A stretch of DNA of 64,000 nt from the NCBI RefSeq assembly GCF_900115175.1, contig NZ_FOYV01000002.1:248001-312000 (forward strand), written 5' to 3'. The notes beneath the pieces were generated by a model that made no database searches, was not told where the DNA came from, and was given only the letters and a program-made list of their open reading frames with translations. The stretch's first letter is position 1; each line of letters opens with the position of its first letter. Source of the stretch: Marinobacter gudaonensis (lineage in GTDB: Bacteria; Pseudomonadota; Gammaproteobacteria; Pseudomonadales; Oleiphilaceae). The translations under genes were made by a program, and so were the position numbers. This document shows positions 1 to 10,417 of the stretch, piece by piece.

Positions 1-249
1 CCAGAATTCCTGGTGCCCCAGCAGGTGTGCGACCGGGCGGCCAGACTGCCGCTCCCGAACCAGAGCCTCGAACGCCTCCGCCTGATCAGCCGGAATTGAC
101 TGCTCCGGCCAGGCCCGGAAGCGCGTCCGGCTCAAGCCGGTGACATGACTGAGCAGAAGCTCGGCATCCAGCCTCGGCGATTCCCCACCAATCTTTACAG
201 AGGCGGCGTGCAGGAGGGCTTCGCAGGTCAGTGAGGATTCACTGGCCAT
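1..249 (-). CDS. prmC: PrmC, release factor glutamine N5-methyltransferase (N-terminal part, cut by window edge)
   Basis: The minus strand from the ATG at 247-249 stays open to the window edge, giving 83 residues of the N-terminal helical domain. It includes the conserved [13 protein letters not shown] stretch that precedes the methyltransferase domain in PrmC/HemK. The family methylates the glutamine of the GGQ motif in release factors. The start lies inside the end of prfA (11-bp overlap), the usual prfA-prmC coupling, so substrate and modifier are co-expressed. The catalytic NPPY domain lies outside the window. Confidence 0.9.
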   Translation of the reverse strand, partial: MASESSLTCEALLHAASVKIGGESPRLDAELLLSHVTGLSRTRFRAWPEQSIPADQAEAFEALVRERQSGRPVAHLLGHQEFW

Positions 250-1327
250 CGGCAAGCGAGGCCAGCAACTCGGCCTGGTGCTCCTGCTGCAGAGGCACCA
301 CCACCGCATCCAGATCGCCAGCGATCACCTCATCCAGCTTGTAGAGCGTGAGATTGATGCGGTGATCGGTCACCCGGCCCTGCGGGAAATTGTAGGTGCG
401 GATCCGCTCGGAACGGTCGCCACTGCCGACCAGACTCTTACGGGTCTCAGCCATGGATTTCTGCTGGCGCTCGGTCTCGGCGTTCTGCAGCCGGGACGCC
501 AGGAGGCTCATGGCCTTGGCCCGGTTCTTGTGCTGGGAGCGTTCTTCCTGGCACTCCACCACAAGGCCCGTGGGCAGGTGGGTGATACGAATGGCGGAAT
601 CGGTCTTGTTAACGTGCTGACCGCCGGCCCCGGAGGCCCGGAACGTGTCCACTCGCAGGTCGGCTTTGTTGATCTCGATGGCCTCGGCCTCGTCCGCTTC
701 CGGCATCACCGCCACCGTGCAGGCGGAGGTATGAATCCGGCCCTGGGATTCGGTTTCAGGCACTCGCTGCACGCGGTGGGCGCCAGACTCGAACTTGAGA
801 GTGCCATACACGCCGTCGCCGGCCACCCGGGCGATGAGTTCCTTATAGCCACCGTGCTCGCCTTCACTTTCGCTCAGCACTTCCACCTGCCAGCGTCGGC
901 GCTCGGCATAACGACAGTACATGCGAAACAGGTCCCCCGCGAAAATTGCGGCCTCATCGCCCCCCGTTCCCGCGCGGATCTCCAGAAACACGTTCTTGCT
1001 GTCGTTCGGGTCCTTCGGCAGCATCAGGCGCTGGAGTTCCTCATCCAGCTCCTCGCTCTTCTGCCGGGACAGGGCCAACTCCTCCTCGGCCATCTCGCGC
1101 ATCTCGGCGTCGCCATCTTTAGCCAGCTCCCGTGCCGCCTCAATGTCGCTTAGCGAGCTGCGCCAGGCCTCGAAACACTGCACGATGGGCTCGATCTCGG
1201 CAAATTCCCGGGAAAGCTCCCGGAACTTGTCCTGCTGGGCAATAATGGAAGAATCGCTGAGCAAAGCGCTGACTTCCTCGAAGCGGTCTGTCAGTTGCTC
1301 GAGGCGGGATTGGATCGATGGCTTCAT
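239..1327 (-). CDS. prfA: Peptide chain release factor 1
   Basis: This 362-residue protein has the usual RF1 length. It releases finished peptides at UAA and UAG codons on the ribosome. The PxT-type anticodon-reading tripeptide appears as PET at about 190-192, and the catalytic GGQ is at 235-237 within [12 protein letters not shown]. The start ATG overlaps the hemA stop (ATGA-type overlap), and the 3' end overlaps prmC. The order hemA-prfA-prmC is a classic proteobacterial operon. Confidence 0.97.
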   Translation of the reverse strand: MKPSIQSRLEQLTDRFEEVSALLSDSSIIAQQDKFRELSREFAEIEPIVQCFEAWRSSLSDIEAARELAKDGDAEMREMAEEELALSRQKSEELDEELQRLMLPKDPNDSKNVFLEIRAGTGGDEAAIFAGDLFRMYCRYAERRRWQVEVLSESEGEHGGYKELIARVAGDGVYGTLKFESGAHRVQRVPETESQGRIHTSACTVAVMPEADEAEAIEINKADLRVDTFRASGAGGQHVNKTDSAIRITHLPTGLVVECQEERSQHKNRAKAMSLLASRLQNAETERQQKSMAETRKSLVGSGDRSERIRTYNFPQGRVTDHRINLTLYKLDEVIAGDLDAVVVPLQQEHQAELLASLADGQ

Positions 1328-2613
1328 AGTTTTTCCGGAGTGGTCGTCGCGTCCGCGTCCAGTGCATCCAGCTGGTGCAATTCACGCAGCCACTCTGTCA
1401 CCTCGGTTCGACCTTCGGTTGTGGCCTTGCGAACCTGAACCGAGGGTTCATGCAGAAGCTTGTTGGTCAGGCCCCGCGCCAGACTGCGTAGCACGGTTTC
1501 TGGGTCACCGCCATTACGCAGAGCGCGAAGGGCTTTGTCGGTTTCGTTATCGCGCAGCAGTTCTGCACGCTGCCGGAACTGCTTGAGAGTGGAAACGGCG
1601 TCCAGGGCCCGGAGCTGGTTAAGGAAATCCTGAACCCCTGCAGCAACCAGGTTTTCGGCTTCCCGGGCCGCACCCTCACGGGAACGGATGTTCTCTTCAA
1701 TCACCTGGCGCAGGTCGTCCACGGTGTACAGGTAAACATCGGCCAGGGAGCCCACTTCGGGCTCGATATCCCGGGGTACTGCAATGTCCACCATGAAATA
1801 GGGCCGGTGCTTGCGTCGCTTCAAGGCACGCTCGACGGCGCCCTTGCCCAGGATTGGCAGAGGGCTGGCGGTGGAGGAGATGATGATATCCACATCTGGC
1901 AGGTGCTCCGGGATTTCGGACAGCACGATGCCTTTGCCGCCGCGTGACTCCGCCAGTGCCTGAGCACGCTCAAGGGTACGGTTGGCCACCAGGAAATCTC
2001 GGACGCCGGCATCGGCCAGATGGCGAGCCACCAACTCGATGGTTTTACCGGCACCAATGAGCAGGGCCTTGTTGCGGGACATGTCGGCAAAAATGTGGTG
2101 CGCCATACTCACCGCGGCGTAGGCAACCGACACCGGATTTTCGCCGATGGCCGTCTGGGTCCGCACCCGCTTGGCTACCGAAAAGGTATGTTCAAACAGA
2201 CGTGACAGGAAGGAGCCACTGGCCCCGTGCTCGCGCGCCAGGGCATAGGCATCTTTCAGTTGCCCCAGGATCTGGGGCTCGCCCAGCACCATGGAATCCA
2301 GCCCAGCTGCCACCCGCATCATGTGCCTCACGGCATCGCCATCCCGGTGCATGTAGAGAGCTTCCTCAAGCTCGGCCGCTTCAAGACCATGGAAGCCCGC
2401 CAGCCACCGCAGCACCATTGGCGCGCAGTCATCATCGCCCGCCAGGTAAAGTTCGGTCCGGTTGCAGGTGGACAGAATGGCCGCCTCGCTGGCACCGGAG
2501 GTAGCGCGCAGCTCGGCAAACGCCTCGGCCATGCGCTCGGGCGTAAACGCCACCCGCTCCCGAAGCTCAACGGGGGCGGTGCGATGATTGATGCCAAGCG
2601 TTAGAAGTGCCAT
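1324..2613 (-). CDS. hemA: Glutamyl-tRNA reductase
   Basis: At 429 residues, it performs the first step of C5-pathway haem synthesis, reducing glutamyl-tRNA to glutamate-1-semialdehyde with NADPH. The catalytic cysteine is Cys50 in STCNRTELY, the N-terminal [13 protein letters not shown] signature is present, and the Rossmann motif reads LLIGAGKT. It is the first gene of the minus-strand hemA-prfA-prmC operon and is divergent from the TPR lipoprotein gene. Confidence 0.97.
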   Translation of the reverse strand: MALLTLGINHRTAPVELRERVAFTPERMAEAFAELRATSGASEAAILSTCNRTELYLAGDDDCAPMVLRWLAGFHGLEAAELEEALYMHRDGDAVRHMMRVAAGLDSMVLGEPQILGQLKDAYALAREHGASGSFLSRLFEHTFSVAKRVRTQTAIGENPVSVAYAAVSMAHHIFADMSRNKALLIGAGKTIELVARHLADAGVRDFLVANRTLERAQALAESRGGKGIVLSEIPEHLPDVDIIISSTASPLPILGKGAVERALKRRKHRPYFMVDIAVPRDIEPEVGSLADVYLYTVDDLRQVIEENIRSREGAAREAENLVAAGVQDFLNQLRALDAVSTLKQFRQRAELLRDNETDKALRALRNGGDPETVLRSLARGLTNKLLHEPSVQVRKATTEGRTEVTEWLRELHQLDALDADATTTPEKL

Positions 2614-2858
2614 GGGCGGGATGTACGACCTTTTACCGGAAAGATGTCAGAACCTTCACAATGCCTGACATTTTAACGATCAGAAGGCCTTGCTGCCACC
2701 TGAAAGCACGGACGCTTCGGCAAGTGCGGACAGGTTGGGCAAGATCAAACGCTTATGCCATTATAGGGGCTCGGCCTGAGCCCGAACCTTATCTATCCCG
2801 GTTCCACAGGTGGGGCGGCTATTCTGACGCGTTTTTTCGACAGATCATGGGAAGTTGC
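2614..2858. promoter_or_regulatory. Divergent intergenic region between hemA and the TPR lipoprotein gene
   Basis: This 245-bp non-coding gap must hold promoters for both directions. On the plus strand TTGGGC (2735-2740) and CATTAT (2759-2764), 18 bp apart, are a weak sigma-70-like pair. TGTCAG (2645-2650) and CTGACA (2665-2670) form a spaced 6-bp inverted repeat that could be an operator. Neither assignment is strong. Confidence 0.4.
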
Positions 2859-4607
2859 ATGCATAAATCCGTACCCTTGTTCCTCACCTCCCTTTTTGGC
2901 CTGACCCTGGCGGGATGTGCAAGCCTGAACGGCACCGATGAGCCGCCCACCCCGGAACCGACGAGCGCCCAGGCCACGCAGAGCAAGCCGACGGCGCCCA
3001 TTGAATACGCCGACTTCGAGCCGGAAACCCTCTACCTGTTGCTCTCGGCCGAAATTGCGGCACAGCGGGGCCGCTTCGACATTACCCTGGTGAACTATCT
3101 CAATGCCGCCAAGCAGTCCCGGGACCTGGGCGTTATTGAACGGGCAATGCGCATTGCCCAATCACTCAACGGGGACAACGCCCAGAAGCAACTGGCGGAA
3201 CTTTGGCTTGAGGTGGATCCGGACAACCTGCAGGCCCACCGCATTTCCGCCATCCAGGCCGTCAAGGGCAGTGACCTCCAGACTGCCATGCACCACATGG
3301 AACAGATCATGAACCAGGGCGGTGATGCGGATTTCGACAGCCTCGCCGCCATGGCCAGCAACCTGCCCGAGGAAAACCAGCGGGAACTGCTGTCGCTCTA
3401 TAAAGAGATGGCGGGCCGGCACCCCGATACGCCGGAACTCGAATACAGCATCGCCCTTCTGCTGAAAGTAACCGGCCAGCCCCAGAAGGCCCTTGAGCAA
3501 CTGACCCCCCTGCTTGAGGAGAACCGCAATTTCCAGCCCGGCATCATCCTCAAGGGGGATCTGCTTTATCAAACCGGACGCGAGGATGAAGCCCTCGATT
3601 ACCTGCTCACCAATACCCGGCGGTTTCCTGCCAACCGGCAGATGGGCACTCTGTATGGCCGCATGTTGATCAACGAGGGCGAGTTGCAGGCGGCACAGGA
3701 CGAGTTCGCCCGACTGGTAACACGCTACCCGGATATCCCGGGCCTGCGCCTCTCTCACGCCCTGGTGGCCCTGGAAAACGGGCAAACCCAACTGGCCCGA
3801 GAGGAACTGACCCGCCTGCTGGAACAAGGCCATCACGTGAGTGAGGCCAACTATTACCTGGGGCGCATTGAGGATCAGGCAGGCAATGCCGAACAGGCTA
3901 TCGGGTATTATCAGAGTGTGGAGGAAGGCAACTACTATTTCCCCGCGCTGGCCCGGGCAAGCGCCTTGCTGGCCGAAAACGGCCAGCTTGAGCAGGCCAT
4001 CGACCGCATTCACCGACTGCGTGAGGCCAATCCGCGGCAGGCCGAGAACTTCTGGCTGCTGGAAGTGAACCTGCTGTTGGATGAGAAACAGCAGCAGGAA
4101 GCTCTGACCACCGCAACCGAAGCCCTTGAGCAGTACCCGGACAACATCGAGATCCGTTACGCCCGCGCCATGCTCTACGACACACTGGGCCAGACCGCCG
4201 AAGCGGAAGCGGATCTGCGCCGCATCATTGAGCAGGAACCGCAGAACGCCGTGGCCCTGAACGCCCTCGGCTACATCCTGACCACGCGCACTGACCGGCT
4301 CCGGGAAGCCCGGGGGTATATCGAACAGGCCCTCAAACTGGATCCGGACAACCCGGCCATTCTGGACAGCATGGGCTGGGTCCTGTTCCTGGAAGGTCGA
4401 CTGGATGCCGCTCTGGACTACCTGGCCCGGGCCTGGGACGCCTACCCGGATCCGGAAGTGGCGGCCCATTACGGGGAGGCCCTCTGGATGAGCGGCGCCG
4501 AAGACCAGGCCCGGATAATCTGGCAGGAAGGTCTGGAACAGGACAGCAGCCACGAGGTCCTGCGGGAGACCATTGACCGCCTGACCAACGGTAGCGAGCT
4601 GCAATGA
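2859..4607 (+). CDS. TPR-repeat outer-membrane/periplasmic lipoprotein
   Basis: From the ATG at 2859 the product is 582 residues. It begins with a lipoprotein signal ending LTLAGC (Cys20) and is then almost entirely helical tetratricopeptide-like repeats; the clearest are near the C-terminus (AVALNALGYILTTR; NPAILDSMGWVLFLEG). I chose 2859 over an in-frame ATG at 2847 because GGAAG lies just upstream of it and a compact lipoprotein signal follows. It overlaps lolB by 4 bp. The same pair precedes ispE in Pseudomonas, where the TPR protein is uncharacterised. A scaffold role in the envelope is inference. Confidence 0.85.
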   Translation: MHKSVPLFLTSLFGLTLAGCASLNGTDEPPTPEPTSAQATQSKPTAPIEYADFEPETLYLLLSAEIAAQRGRFDITLVNYLNAAKQSRDLGVIERAMRIAQSLNGDNAQKQLAELWLEVDPDNLQAHRISAIQAVKGSDLQTAMHHMEQIMNQGGDADFDSLAAMASNLPEENQRELLSLYKEMAGRHPDTPELEYSIALLLKVTGQPQKALEQLTPLLEENRNFQPGIILKGDLLYQTGREDEALDYLLTNTRRFPANRQMGTLYGRMLINEGELQAAQDEFARLVTRYPDIPGLRLSHALVALENGQTQLAREELTRLLEQGHHVSEANYYLGRIEDQAGNAEQAIGYYQSVEEGNYYFPALARASALLAENGQLEQAIDRIHRLREANPRQAENFWLLEVNLLLDEKQQQEALTTATEALEQYPDNIEIRYARAMLYDTLGQTAEAEADLRRIIEQEPQNAVALNALGYILTTRTDRLREARGYIEQALKLDPDNPAILDSMGWVLFLEGRLDAALDYLARAWDAYPDPEVAAHYGEALWMSGAEDQARIIWQEGLEQDSSHEVLRETIDRLTNGSELQ

Positions 4608-5236
4608 GTCTGATCCGCTTACTGGCGGCCGCGGCGCTGGCCGTCATTCTCGGCGCCTGCACCAGCATCCCGGTTGAACCTCTGCCTGAAGGCATGACCG
4701 ACCAGCCACCGGCAGAGTGGGCGGCCCGGTCTGCCCGCCTGGCGCAACTGGACCACTGGGAACTGAGCGGCAAACTGGCGGTGCGCCAGCCATCGGACAG
4801 CGGCACGGCGATTATCAACCACTGGATCCAGAACGGCGAGGCCTACGACCTGGCCCTGTCCTCCTCCTTCCTGGGCATGGGCAGCACCACTCTCAGAGGC
4901 GTGCCCGGATTCATTGAACTTACCCTTGCCAATGGCGAAACCTACCGCTCGTCCGAACCCGAAGCGCTGGTAGCCGCCGCCACCGGCTGGCAGTTGCCCC
5001 TGGACGACCTCGTCTGGTGGATTCGCGGCCTGCCCTCCCCGGCCAGCGACTACCGGCTCCTGTTCGAGGAACAGGGCCGACTGGCGATGATCCGCCAGGC
5101 CGGCTGGGAGATCCGTTACGACCGCTGGCAGCCCTTCCTGGCAGACTATCCAGAGCTGCCGGCCCGGATTACCGCGCTCAAGGAAGACAAAAGAGTCCGG
5201 GTGGTGATCAGCGACTGGCAGAAGCAGGCGCCATGA
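4604..5236 (+). CDS. lolB: Outer-membrane lipoprotein LolB
   Basis: This 210-residue lipoprotein has a signal ending ILGAC (Cys19). LolB accepts lipoproteins from periplasmic LolA and inserts them into the outer membrane. The LolB-type fold is supported by the [11 protein letters not shown] segment near 47-57 and by the tryptophan-rich [10 protein letters not shown] segment. It is translationally coupled to the upstream TPR gene (ATGA at 4604) and to ispE downstream. The arrangement lolB-ispE is widely conserved in gammaproteobacteria. Confidence 0.95.
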   Translation: MSLIRLLAAAALAVILGACTSIPVEPLPEGMTDQPPAEWAARSARLAQLDHWELSGKLAVRQPSDSGTAIINHWIQNGEAYDLALSSSFLGMGSTTLRGVPGFIELTLANGETYRSSEPEALVAAATGWQLPLDDLVWWIRGLPSPASDYRLLFEEQGRLAMIRQAGWEIRYDRWQPFLADYPELPARITALKEDKRVRVVISDWQKQAP

Positions 5237-6096
5237 TGCCGGATCTGATCCTGCCCTCGCCGGCCAAGCTTAACCTGTTCCTGCACATTGTTGGGCGCCG
5301 ACCGGACGGCTATCACGAACTCCAGACGCTGTTCCAGTTCCTCGACTACGGTGACGAGCTTGGCTTTACGCTGACGCCAGAACGCCCCGGGGTGCGGCTG
5401 GCGGAACCCCTTGCCGGCGTTCCCGACACCGACAATCTCGTTATCCGCGCCGCACATGCCCTGATGGGGCAAGTCTCTGCCCCCCTGACCGGAGTCACTA
5501 TCCATGTACGCAAGCGCCTGCCCATGGGCGGCGGCCTGGGCGGTGGCAGCTCCAATGCGGCCACCACCCTCCTCGGCCTCAATCATCTGTGGCAGCTGGG
5601 CCTCAATCTGGACGAGCTGGCCGACCTCGGCCTTAGCCTGGGTGCGGACGTACCGGTGTTCGTGCGCGGCCATGCCGCCTTCGGAGAGGGTGTGGGCGAA
5701 AAGCTCACGGAGGCCCATCCACCGGAGGACTGGTTCGTAATTCTCAAGCCCGCGTGCAACATCAACACTGGCAAGATTTTTTCCGAGCAAGGGTTGACAA
5801 GGAACACCCCTAGAATCAAAATAGCGCCCGCTTTTGAGGGAGACGCCTCGAGGTACCGAAACGACTGTGAGGATGTAGTTCGCAAACTGTATCCTGAGGT
5901 TAACCAGAGCCTGGACTGGCTTTCACAATTCGGACCTGCAAGATTAACCGGAACCGGGGCTTGCATCTTTGGACGTTTCCCGACAGAATCCGCAGCCCGG
6001 ATCATCTGGGAAAGCAAACCCTCCGGCGTCACGGGGTTCGTAGCTAAAGGGGTGAACATTTCACCTCTGCACAAAAAGCTAACAGAGCTGGAATGA
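5233..6096 (+). CDS. ispE: 4-diphosphocytidyl-2-C-methyl-D-erythritol kinase
   Basis: The product is 287 residues, normal for IspE, a GHMP kinase of the MEP isoprenoid pathway that phosphorylates CDP-methylerythritol. The N-terminal [12 protein letters not shown] motif and the glycine-rich ATP loop ([14 protein letters not shown]) are diagnostic. Two adjacent in-frame ATGs (5233, 5236) overlap the lolB stop codon, so initiation is coupled and either may be used. A tRNA-Gln gene follows 19 bp after the stop, as in Pseudomonas. Confidence 0.96.
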   Translation: MMPDLILPSPAKLNLFLHIVGRRPDGYHELQTLFQFLDYGDELGFTLTPERPGVRLAEPLAGVPDTDNLVIRAAHALMGQVSAPLTGVTIHVRKRLPMGGGLGGGSSNAATTLLGLNHLWQLGLNLDELADLGLSLGADVPVFVRGHAAFGEGVGEKLTEAHPPEDWFVILKPACNINTGKIFSEQGLTRNTPRIKIAPAFEGDASRYRNDCEDVVRKLYPEVNQSLDWLSQFGPARLTGTGACIFGRFPTESAARIIWESKPSGVTGFVAKGVNISPLHKKLTELE

Positions 6097-6115
6097 TGCC
6101 AAAAAAGCACGATAC

Positions 6116-6190
6116 TGGGGTGTCGCCAAGTGGTAAGGCAACGGGTTTTGATCCCGTCATGCGCAGGTTCGAATCCTGCCACCCCAGCCA
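6116..6190 (+). tRNA. tRNA-Gln (UUG)
   Basis: A 75-nt tRNA. Acceptor TGGGGTG (6116-6122) pairs with CACCCCA (6180-6186), followed by discriminator G and an encoded CCA. The anticodon stem ACGGG/CCCGT encloses loop TTTTGAT, with anticodon TTG at 6148-6150. The T arm carries GGTTCGAATCC. It lies between ispE and prs. Confidence 0.97.
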
Positions 6191-6242
6191 CCTTTCTCCC
6201 GCTTCTTCTGAATCAAACGCCGATACTGAGAAGGATGCCGTC

Positions 6243-7193
6243 GTGTCCAAACTGATGATCTTCGCAGGCAACGCTAATCCTGAGCTCGCCCAGGCCATTG
6301 CCCGCAAACTCCACATTCCCATGGGTCAGGCCACTGTAGGCCGTTTCAGCGACGGAGAAACCACCGTCGAGATCAATGAGAATGTCCGCGGCCATGATGT
6401 CTTCATCATCCAGCCGACCTGCTACCCCACCAACGACAACCTGATGGAACTGATCGTGATGGCCGACGCGCTTCGTCGCGCCTCCGCCACACGGGTCACC
6501 GCGGTTATCCCTTACTACGGGTATGCCCGCCAGGACCGCCGGGTACGTTCCACCCGCGTTGCCATCAGCGCCAAGGTGGTCGCAGACATGATTTCCAGCA
6601 TCGGCGTTGACCGGGTTCTGACCGTTGATCTGCACGCCGACCAGATCCAGGGTTTCTTCGACATTCCGGTGGACAACATCTACGCCACGCCGGTGATGCT
6701 TGAAGACATCTTCAAGCAGCGTTTCGAAAATTTTGTGGTGGTCTCCCCCGACGTGGGCGGCGTGGTTCGCGCCCGGGCCGTGGCCAAACGCCTCGACGAC
6801 GCCGATCTCGCCATCATCGACAAGCGTCGCCCGAAGGCCAACGTCTCCCAGGTCATGCACATCATCGGCGATGTGAAAGACAAGACCTGTATCCTGGTGG
6901 ATGACATCATCGATACCGCCGGCACTCTGTGCAAGGCCGCCAACGCCCTGAAAGAGCACGGCGCCGCCCGGGTGGTTGCCTATATTACCCACCCGGTCCT
7001 CTCCGGCCCGGCCATTGATAACATCAATGCCTCCCAATTGGACGAACTCGTGGTGTGCGACACCATTCCACTGGGTGACAAAGCGAAGAATTGTGATAGA
7101 ATCCGCGTCCTCGGAATGGCCGGACTGCTGGCGGAGTCCATTCGCCGCGTCAGTAATGAAGAGTCCATCAGCGCCATGTTCGAGAATGCCTGA
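6243..7193 (+). CDS. prs: Ribose-phosphate pyrophosphokinase (PRPP synthetase)
   Basis: From the GTG at 6243 the product is 316 residues, matching the bacterial enzyme (about 315). It makes PRPP from ribose-5-phosphate and ATP for nucleotide, histidine and tryptophan synthesis. The start is set by similarity to the family N-terminus ([13 protein letters not shown]), with AAGG upstream. The ribose-5-phosphate/PRPP loop is [10 protein letters not shown], and [10 protein letters not shown] forms part of the ATP site. A strong terminator follows at 7239-7270. Confidence 0.97.
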   Translation: MSKLMIFAGNANPELAQAIARKLHIPMGQATVGRFSDGETTVEINENVRGHDVFIIQPTCYPTNDNLMELIVMADALRRASATRVTAVIPYYGYARQDRRVRSTRVAISAKVVADMISSIGVDRVLTVDLHADQIQGFFDIPVDNIYATPVMLEDIFKQRFENFVVVSPDVGGVVRARAVAKRLDDADLAIIDKRRPKANVSQVMHIIGDVKDKTCILVDDIIDTAGTLCKAANALKEHGAARVVAYITHPVLSGPAIDNINASQLDELVVCDTIPLGDKAKNCDRIRVLGMAGLLAESIRRVSNEESISAMFENA

Positions 7194-7238
7194 GTGGCCC
7201 ATCGGCCTTAATACTTCGGCATAACAAGCAGTTACCGG

Positions 7239-7270
7239 GTCGGGAGCCTCAACAGGCTCCCGACTCTTTT
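7239..7270 (+). terminator. Rho-independent terminator after prs
   Basis: GTCGGGAGCCT (7239-7249) and AGGCTCCCGAC (7254-7264) form a perfect 11-bp stem with a CAAC loop, followed by TCTTTT. It separates prs from the rplY operon. Confidence 0.92.
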
Positions 7271-7358
7271 AGTCAGCCGGAAAAATCCGGCTTTTCGAGA
7301 ACAGCATCCGGAGCCAGCCTGGTCGCGGGCCCTCCAGATGCCGATTGAGGTACATAGC

Positions 7359-8003
7359 ATGTCTCAGGATTTTGTAATTGAAGCATTTCCTCGTGACGAT
7401 CAGGGGAGAGGTGCGAGCCGCCGCCTGCGTCGTGAGGAGCGTAAGATTCCGGCCATCATCTATGGTGGCGGAAAAGACGCAACACCGGTTGCCATCTGGC
7501 ACAACGAACTTAAAAAGGCCCTGGAAAACGAAGCCTTCTTCTCGCACATTCTGACCATCGAACTCGGTGGCAAGAAAGAAAGCGTGATCCTGAAGGATCT
7601 GCAGCGTCACCCGTACAAGCCGATCCTGACCCACGCCGACTTCCTGCGCGTTGACAAGGACCACGAGATCCACGTCAATGTACCGCTGCACTTCATCAAC
7701 GAAGACAGTGCGCCGGCCATCAAGCTGCACGGCGGTGTTGCGAACCACCAGATCAACGAAGTGGAAGTGATCTGTCTGCCGCAAAACCTGCCGGAGTTCA
7801 TCGAAGTGGACATGACCACCGTTGAGATGGACCAGGTAGTTCACCTGAGCGATCTCAAACTGCCGAAAGGTGTTCGCGTTGCAGCCCTGCTGCAGGGTGA
7901 GGATCACGACCTCCCGGTTGTGGCCATCCACAAGCCGCGCGGCGCCAAGGCTGACGACGCCGAAGAAGGCGACGAGGGCGAGGAAGGCGAAGACAAGGAG
8001 TAA
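7359..8003 (+). CDS. rplY: 50S ribosomal protein L25 (long Ctc/TL5 type)
   Basis: The product is 214 residues from the ATG at 7359, with GAGG 8 bp upstream. An in-frame ATG at 7338 is less likely. The N-terminal half is the 5S rRNA-binding L25 domain (EAFPRDDQGRGASRRLRR). The second half is the beta domain of the Ctc/TL5 form, absent from the short E. coli L25. The tail is strongly acidic (DDAEEGDEGEEGEDKE). It precedes pth by 30 bp, probably in one transcript. Confidence 0.95.
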   Translation: MSQDFVIEAFPRDDQGRGASRRLRREERKIPAIIYGGGKDATPVAIWHNELKKALENEAFFSHILTIELGGKKESVILKDLQRHPYKPILTHADFLRVDKDHEIHVNVPLHFINEDSAPAIKLHGGVANHQINEVEVICLPQNLPEFIEVDMTTVEMDQVVHLSDLKLPKGVRVAALLQGEDHDLPVVAIHKPRGAKADDAEEGDEGEEGEDKE

Positions 8004-8033
8004 TCACTCCTGGACGAACGGGAGCGGCGGAAG

Positions 8034-8624
8034 ATGGCACAGGATATCCTCATGGTGGTGGGCCTGGGAAACCCCGGAGCTGACTACGAGAATACCCGCC
8101 ATAACGCCGGCGCCCTGTTCGTCGATGCTCTGGCCCGCGCTGCGGGCCAGACGCTTCGTCCGGAAAAGAAGTATCACGGGCTGTATGCCCGCATCCAGTG
8201 GCAGGGCCTGGACCTGCATCTACTCAACCCCACCACCTTTATGAATCGCAGCGGCCTGGCCATCAAGGCCCTGGCAGACTTCTTCAAGATTCAGCCCCAA
8301 CAGATTCTGGTTGCCCACGACGAACTCGATCTGCCCCCGGGTACCGCCAAGCTCAAGAAAGGCGGCGGCCACGGCGGACACAACGGCCTGCGCGATGCCA
8401 TCTCCCACCTAGGCACCAACGAGTTCCAGAGGCTGCGCATTGGCATTGGCCACCCCGGCGATAGCCGGAAAGTCACCGGTTTTGTGCTTGGCCGCCTGGG
8501 CAAACAGGAAACTGAAGAACTCAACGCCGTGATCGACGAAGTCCTGCGCATACTGCCGGATGCCGCCAATGGCAAACTCCCGGCTGCCATGAACCGCCTG
8601 CACAGTTTCAAACCCGGGGTCTGA
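8034..8624 (+). CDS. pth: Peptidyl-tRNA hydrolase
   Basis: This 196-residue Pth1-type enzyme cleaves peptidyl-tRNA released prematurely from ribosomes. [19 protein letters not shown] contains the substrate-binding Asn and the catalytic His (His23). [12 protein letters not shown] and the HDELDLPPG loop are also conserved. GGAGCGGCGGAAG precedes the ATG. The rplY-pth-ychF order is conserved in gammaproteobacteria. Confidence 0.97.
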   Translation: MAQDILMVVGLGNPGADYENTRHNAGALFVDALARAAGQTLRPEKKYHGLYARIQWQGLDLHLLNPTTFMNRSGLAIKALADFFKIQPQQILVAHDELDLPPGTAKLKKGGGHGGHNGLRDAISHLGTNEFQRLRIGIGHPGDSRKVTGFVLGRLGKQETEELNAVIDEVLRILPDAANGKLPAAMNRLHSFKPGV

Positions 8625-8699
8625 CATTCCCCTTACTCGCTTACGCACCCCCACACCGGTATAATCCGCGCAAATTTTCAGCACCAGCAGAGGCATTCC

Positions 8700-9791
8700 A
8701 TGGGATTTAACTGCGGCATCGTCGGCCTCCCCAACGTCGGCAAATCCACCCTGTTCAACGCATTGACCAAATCCGGCATCGGCGCGGAAAACTTCCCCTT
8801 CTGCACCATCGAACCCAACGCCGGGGTGGTGGCCATGCCCGACCCACGACTGAACAAGCTGGCTGAGATCGTCAAACCTCAGCGCGTGGTGCCTACCACC
8901 ATGGAATTCGTGGACATCGCGGGCCTGGTGGCCGGCGCCTCCAAAGGTGAAGGCCTGGGTAACCAGTTCCTGGCCAATATTCGCCAGACCGACGCCATTG
9001 CCCACGTGGTGCGCTGCTTCGAGGACGGCAACGTGATCCACGTGGCCAACAAGGTGGATCCGGCCTCGGACATCGACGTGATCAACACCGAGCTGGCCCT
9101 GGCCGACCTGGAAACCGTGGAGAAGGCCATCAAGCGGGTGCAGCGCGTAGCCAAGAGCGGCGACAAGGAAGCCAAGGCCCAGCTCGAGATGTTCGAGAAG
9201 CTGCTGCCGGTTCTTAACGAAGGCAAGCCGGTGCGTAGCATGAACCTCGACAAGGACCAGATGGCCCTGATCCGGGAGCTGTGCCTGCTCACCGTCAAGC
9301 CCACCATGTACATTGCCAACGTCAACGAAGACGGCTTCGAGAACAACCCGCACCTGGACACCGTGCGCAAGATTGCCGAATCCGAAAACGCCGTGGTGGT
9401 GCCCATCTGCAACAAACTGGAAGCCGAGATCTCGGAACTGGAAGACGACGAGAAAGCCATGTTCCTGGACGAAATGGGTATGGAAGAGCCAGGCCTGGAT
9501 CGGGTGATCCGCGCCGGCTACAGCCTGCTGGGCCTGCAGACCTACTTCACCGCCGGCGTAAAAGAAGTGCGCGCCTGGACCGTGAAGATTGGCGCCACTG
9601 CACCCCAGGCCGCCGGCGTCATCCACACCGACTTCGAGCGCGGCTTCATCCGTGCCGAAGTGGTCAGCTACGACGATTTCGTGCAGTTCAATGGCGAAGC
9701 CGGCGCCAAGGACGCCGGCAAGTGGCGCCTGGAAGGCAAGGACTACATCGTCCAGGACGGCGACGTTATTCACTTCCGCTTCAACGTGTAA
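8700..9791 (+). CDS. ychF: Redox-responsive ATPase/GTPase YchF (OLA1 family)
   Basis: This 363-residue Obg-related P-loop NTPase associates with ribosomes. The P-loop [15 protein letters not shown] is near residues 8-22. [17 protein letters not shown] is the G3/switch region. The G4 position carries the atypical NVNE motif that gives the family its ATP preference. The C-terminal TGS domain ends in [14 protein letters not shown] 75-bp gap separates it from pth. Confidence 0.96.
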   Translation: MGFNCGIVGLPNVGKSTLFNALTKSGIGAENFPFCTIEPNAGVVAMPDPRLNKLAEIVKPQRVVPTTMEFVDIAGLVAGASKGEGLGNQFLANIRQTDAIAHVVRCFEDGNVIHVANKVDPASDIDVINTELALADLETVEKAIKRVQRVAKSGDKEAKAQLEMFEKLLPVLNEGKPVRSMNLDKDQMALIRELCLLTVKPTMYIANVNEDGFENNPHLDTVRKIAESENAVVVPICNKLEAEISELEDDEKAMFLDEMGMEEPGLDRVIRAGYSLLGLQTYFTAGVKEVRAWTVKIGATAPQAAGVIHTDFERGFIRAEVVSYDDFVQFNGEAGAKDAGKWRLEGKDYIVQDGDVIHFRFNV

Positions 9792-9882
9792 TTTTTCAGG
9801 AAAAACCAGGCCCAAGTCTTGACAGACTGGGCCCAAATACTGAAAATACGCGCCTCGTTTGGGGCGTTGCCCGAGACGAAAT

Positions 9883-9959
9883 GGCAAGGTAGCTCAGTTG
9901 GTTAGAGCACAGCACTCATAATGCTGGGGTCGGCGGTTCGACTCCGCCCCTTGCTACCA
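9883..9959 (+). tRNA. tRNA-Met (elongator, CAU)
   Basis: A 77-nt tRNA. GGCAAGG (9883-9889) pairs with CCTTGCT (one G-T pair), and CCA is encoded. The anticodon arm CAGCA-CTCATAA-TGCTG carries CAT at 9917-9919. Variable-loop context (ATAATGCTGGGGTC) resembles elongator Met rather than initiator or tRNA-Ile(CAU). Confidence 0.93.
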
Positions 9960-9968
9960 GTATTCTGA

Positions 9969-9999
9969 AAAGCCCGTCGCGAAAGCGCCGGGCTTTTTT
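9969..9999 (+). terminator. Rho-independent terminator after tRNA-Met
   Basis: AGCCCG (9971-9976) pairs with CGGGCT (9989-9994). A GAAA-capped inner stem (CGC/GCG) lies between them, and a run of Ts follows. Confidence 0.88.
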
Positions 10000-10140
10000 G
10001 TGCCCGGGGAAACCTGCACCGCCTTTCATGACAATCCCTTGAAAAAATCCAACGTCACTTAAACAAACTTTGACAATGTCCCGCCCCGTATTCGGATAGC
10101 ATTAAGTCTTTCTCCGGTGCGATGAAAGGCAGTGCACATT

Positions 10141-10323
10141 ATGAAATCCCGCCACGCTCTCACGGTTTTTCTGGCCGTCATTCTGGTGCCCGTTGCTCTC
10201 GGGTTCTCCGGCGCGAGCGTCAAGGCCGCCCTGCTGTCCATCGGCGTGTTCTGGGCCTGCCTGGGCATCTTCTTCTACCCCACCATAGCCGACTACGTGC
10301 GAGCCCGGAATCGTCACCGCTGA
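10141..10323 (+). CDS. Small two-helix membrane protein of unknown function
   Basis: A 60-residue protein from the ATG at 10141 (a GTG at 10132 is possible) with AAAGG upstream. It has two hydrophobic segments, about 8-24 and 31-49, separated by a short GASVKAA turn, and a basic tail (RARNRHR). That topology fits a hairpin inner-membrane protein. It stands alone between a tRNA terminator and metY. I do not recognise a family. Confidence 0.6.
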   Translation: MKSRHALTVFLAVILVPVALGFSGASVKAALLSIGVFWACLGIFFYPTIADYVRARNRHR

Positions 10324-10417
10324 CGCTGATGCCCCCACGATGCTTAGCCGGTAAAGTCTGTGTCATACTCTCGGTCCTGAACGCCAGAACAACAAACCAC
10401 CAGCAAGGATCGTTGAC

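Noticed and set aside
2607..2858. N-terminal extension of the TPR lipoprotein back to 2607
   Set aside because: It would bury the lipoprotein signal inside the protein and overlap the hemA start. The ATG at 2859 has a Shine-Dalgarno and a normal signal.
3162..4604. 480-codon open frame opposite the TPR lipoprotein
   Set aside because: It is a shadow of the repeat-rich sense gene. Composition is atypical and the sense strand has signal peptide, repeats and operon coupling.
6213..7202. 329-codon open frame opposite prs
   Set aside because: Antisense to a complete PRPP synthetase gene, with no family resemblance.
8409..9887. 492-codon open frame opposite ychF
   Set aside because: It is antisense to a complete, well-conserved ychF. 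Its His/Val/Gly/Gln-rich composition is what the reverse complement of a high-GC gene gives. No Shine-Dalgarno or recognisable motif.
10324..10417. SAM or other methionine-related riboswitch upstream of metY
   Set aside because: The gap is only 94 bp and shows no stem set or conserved core of a known SAM riboswitch.
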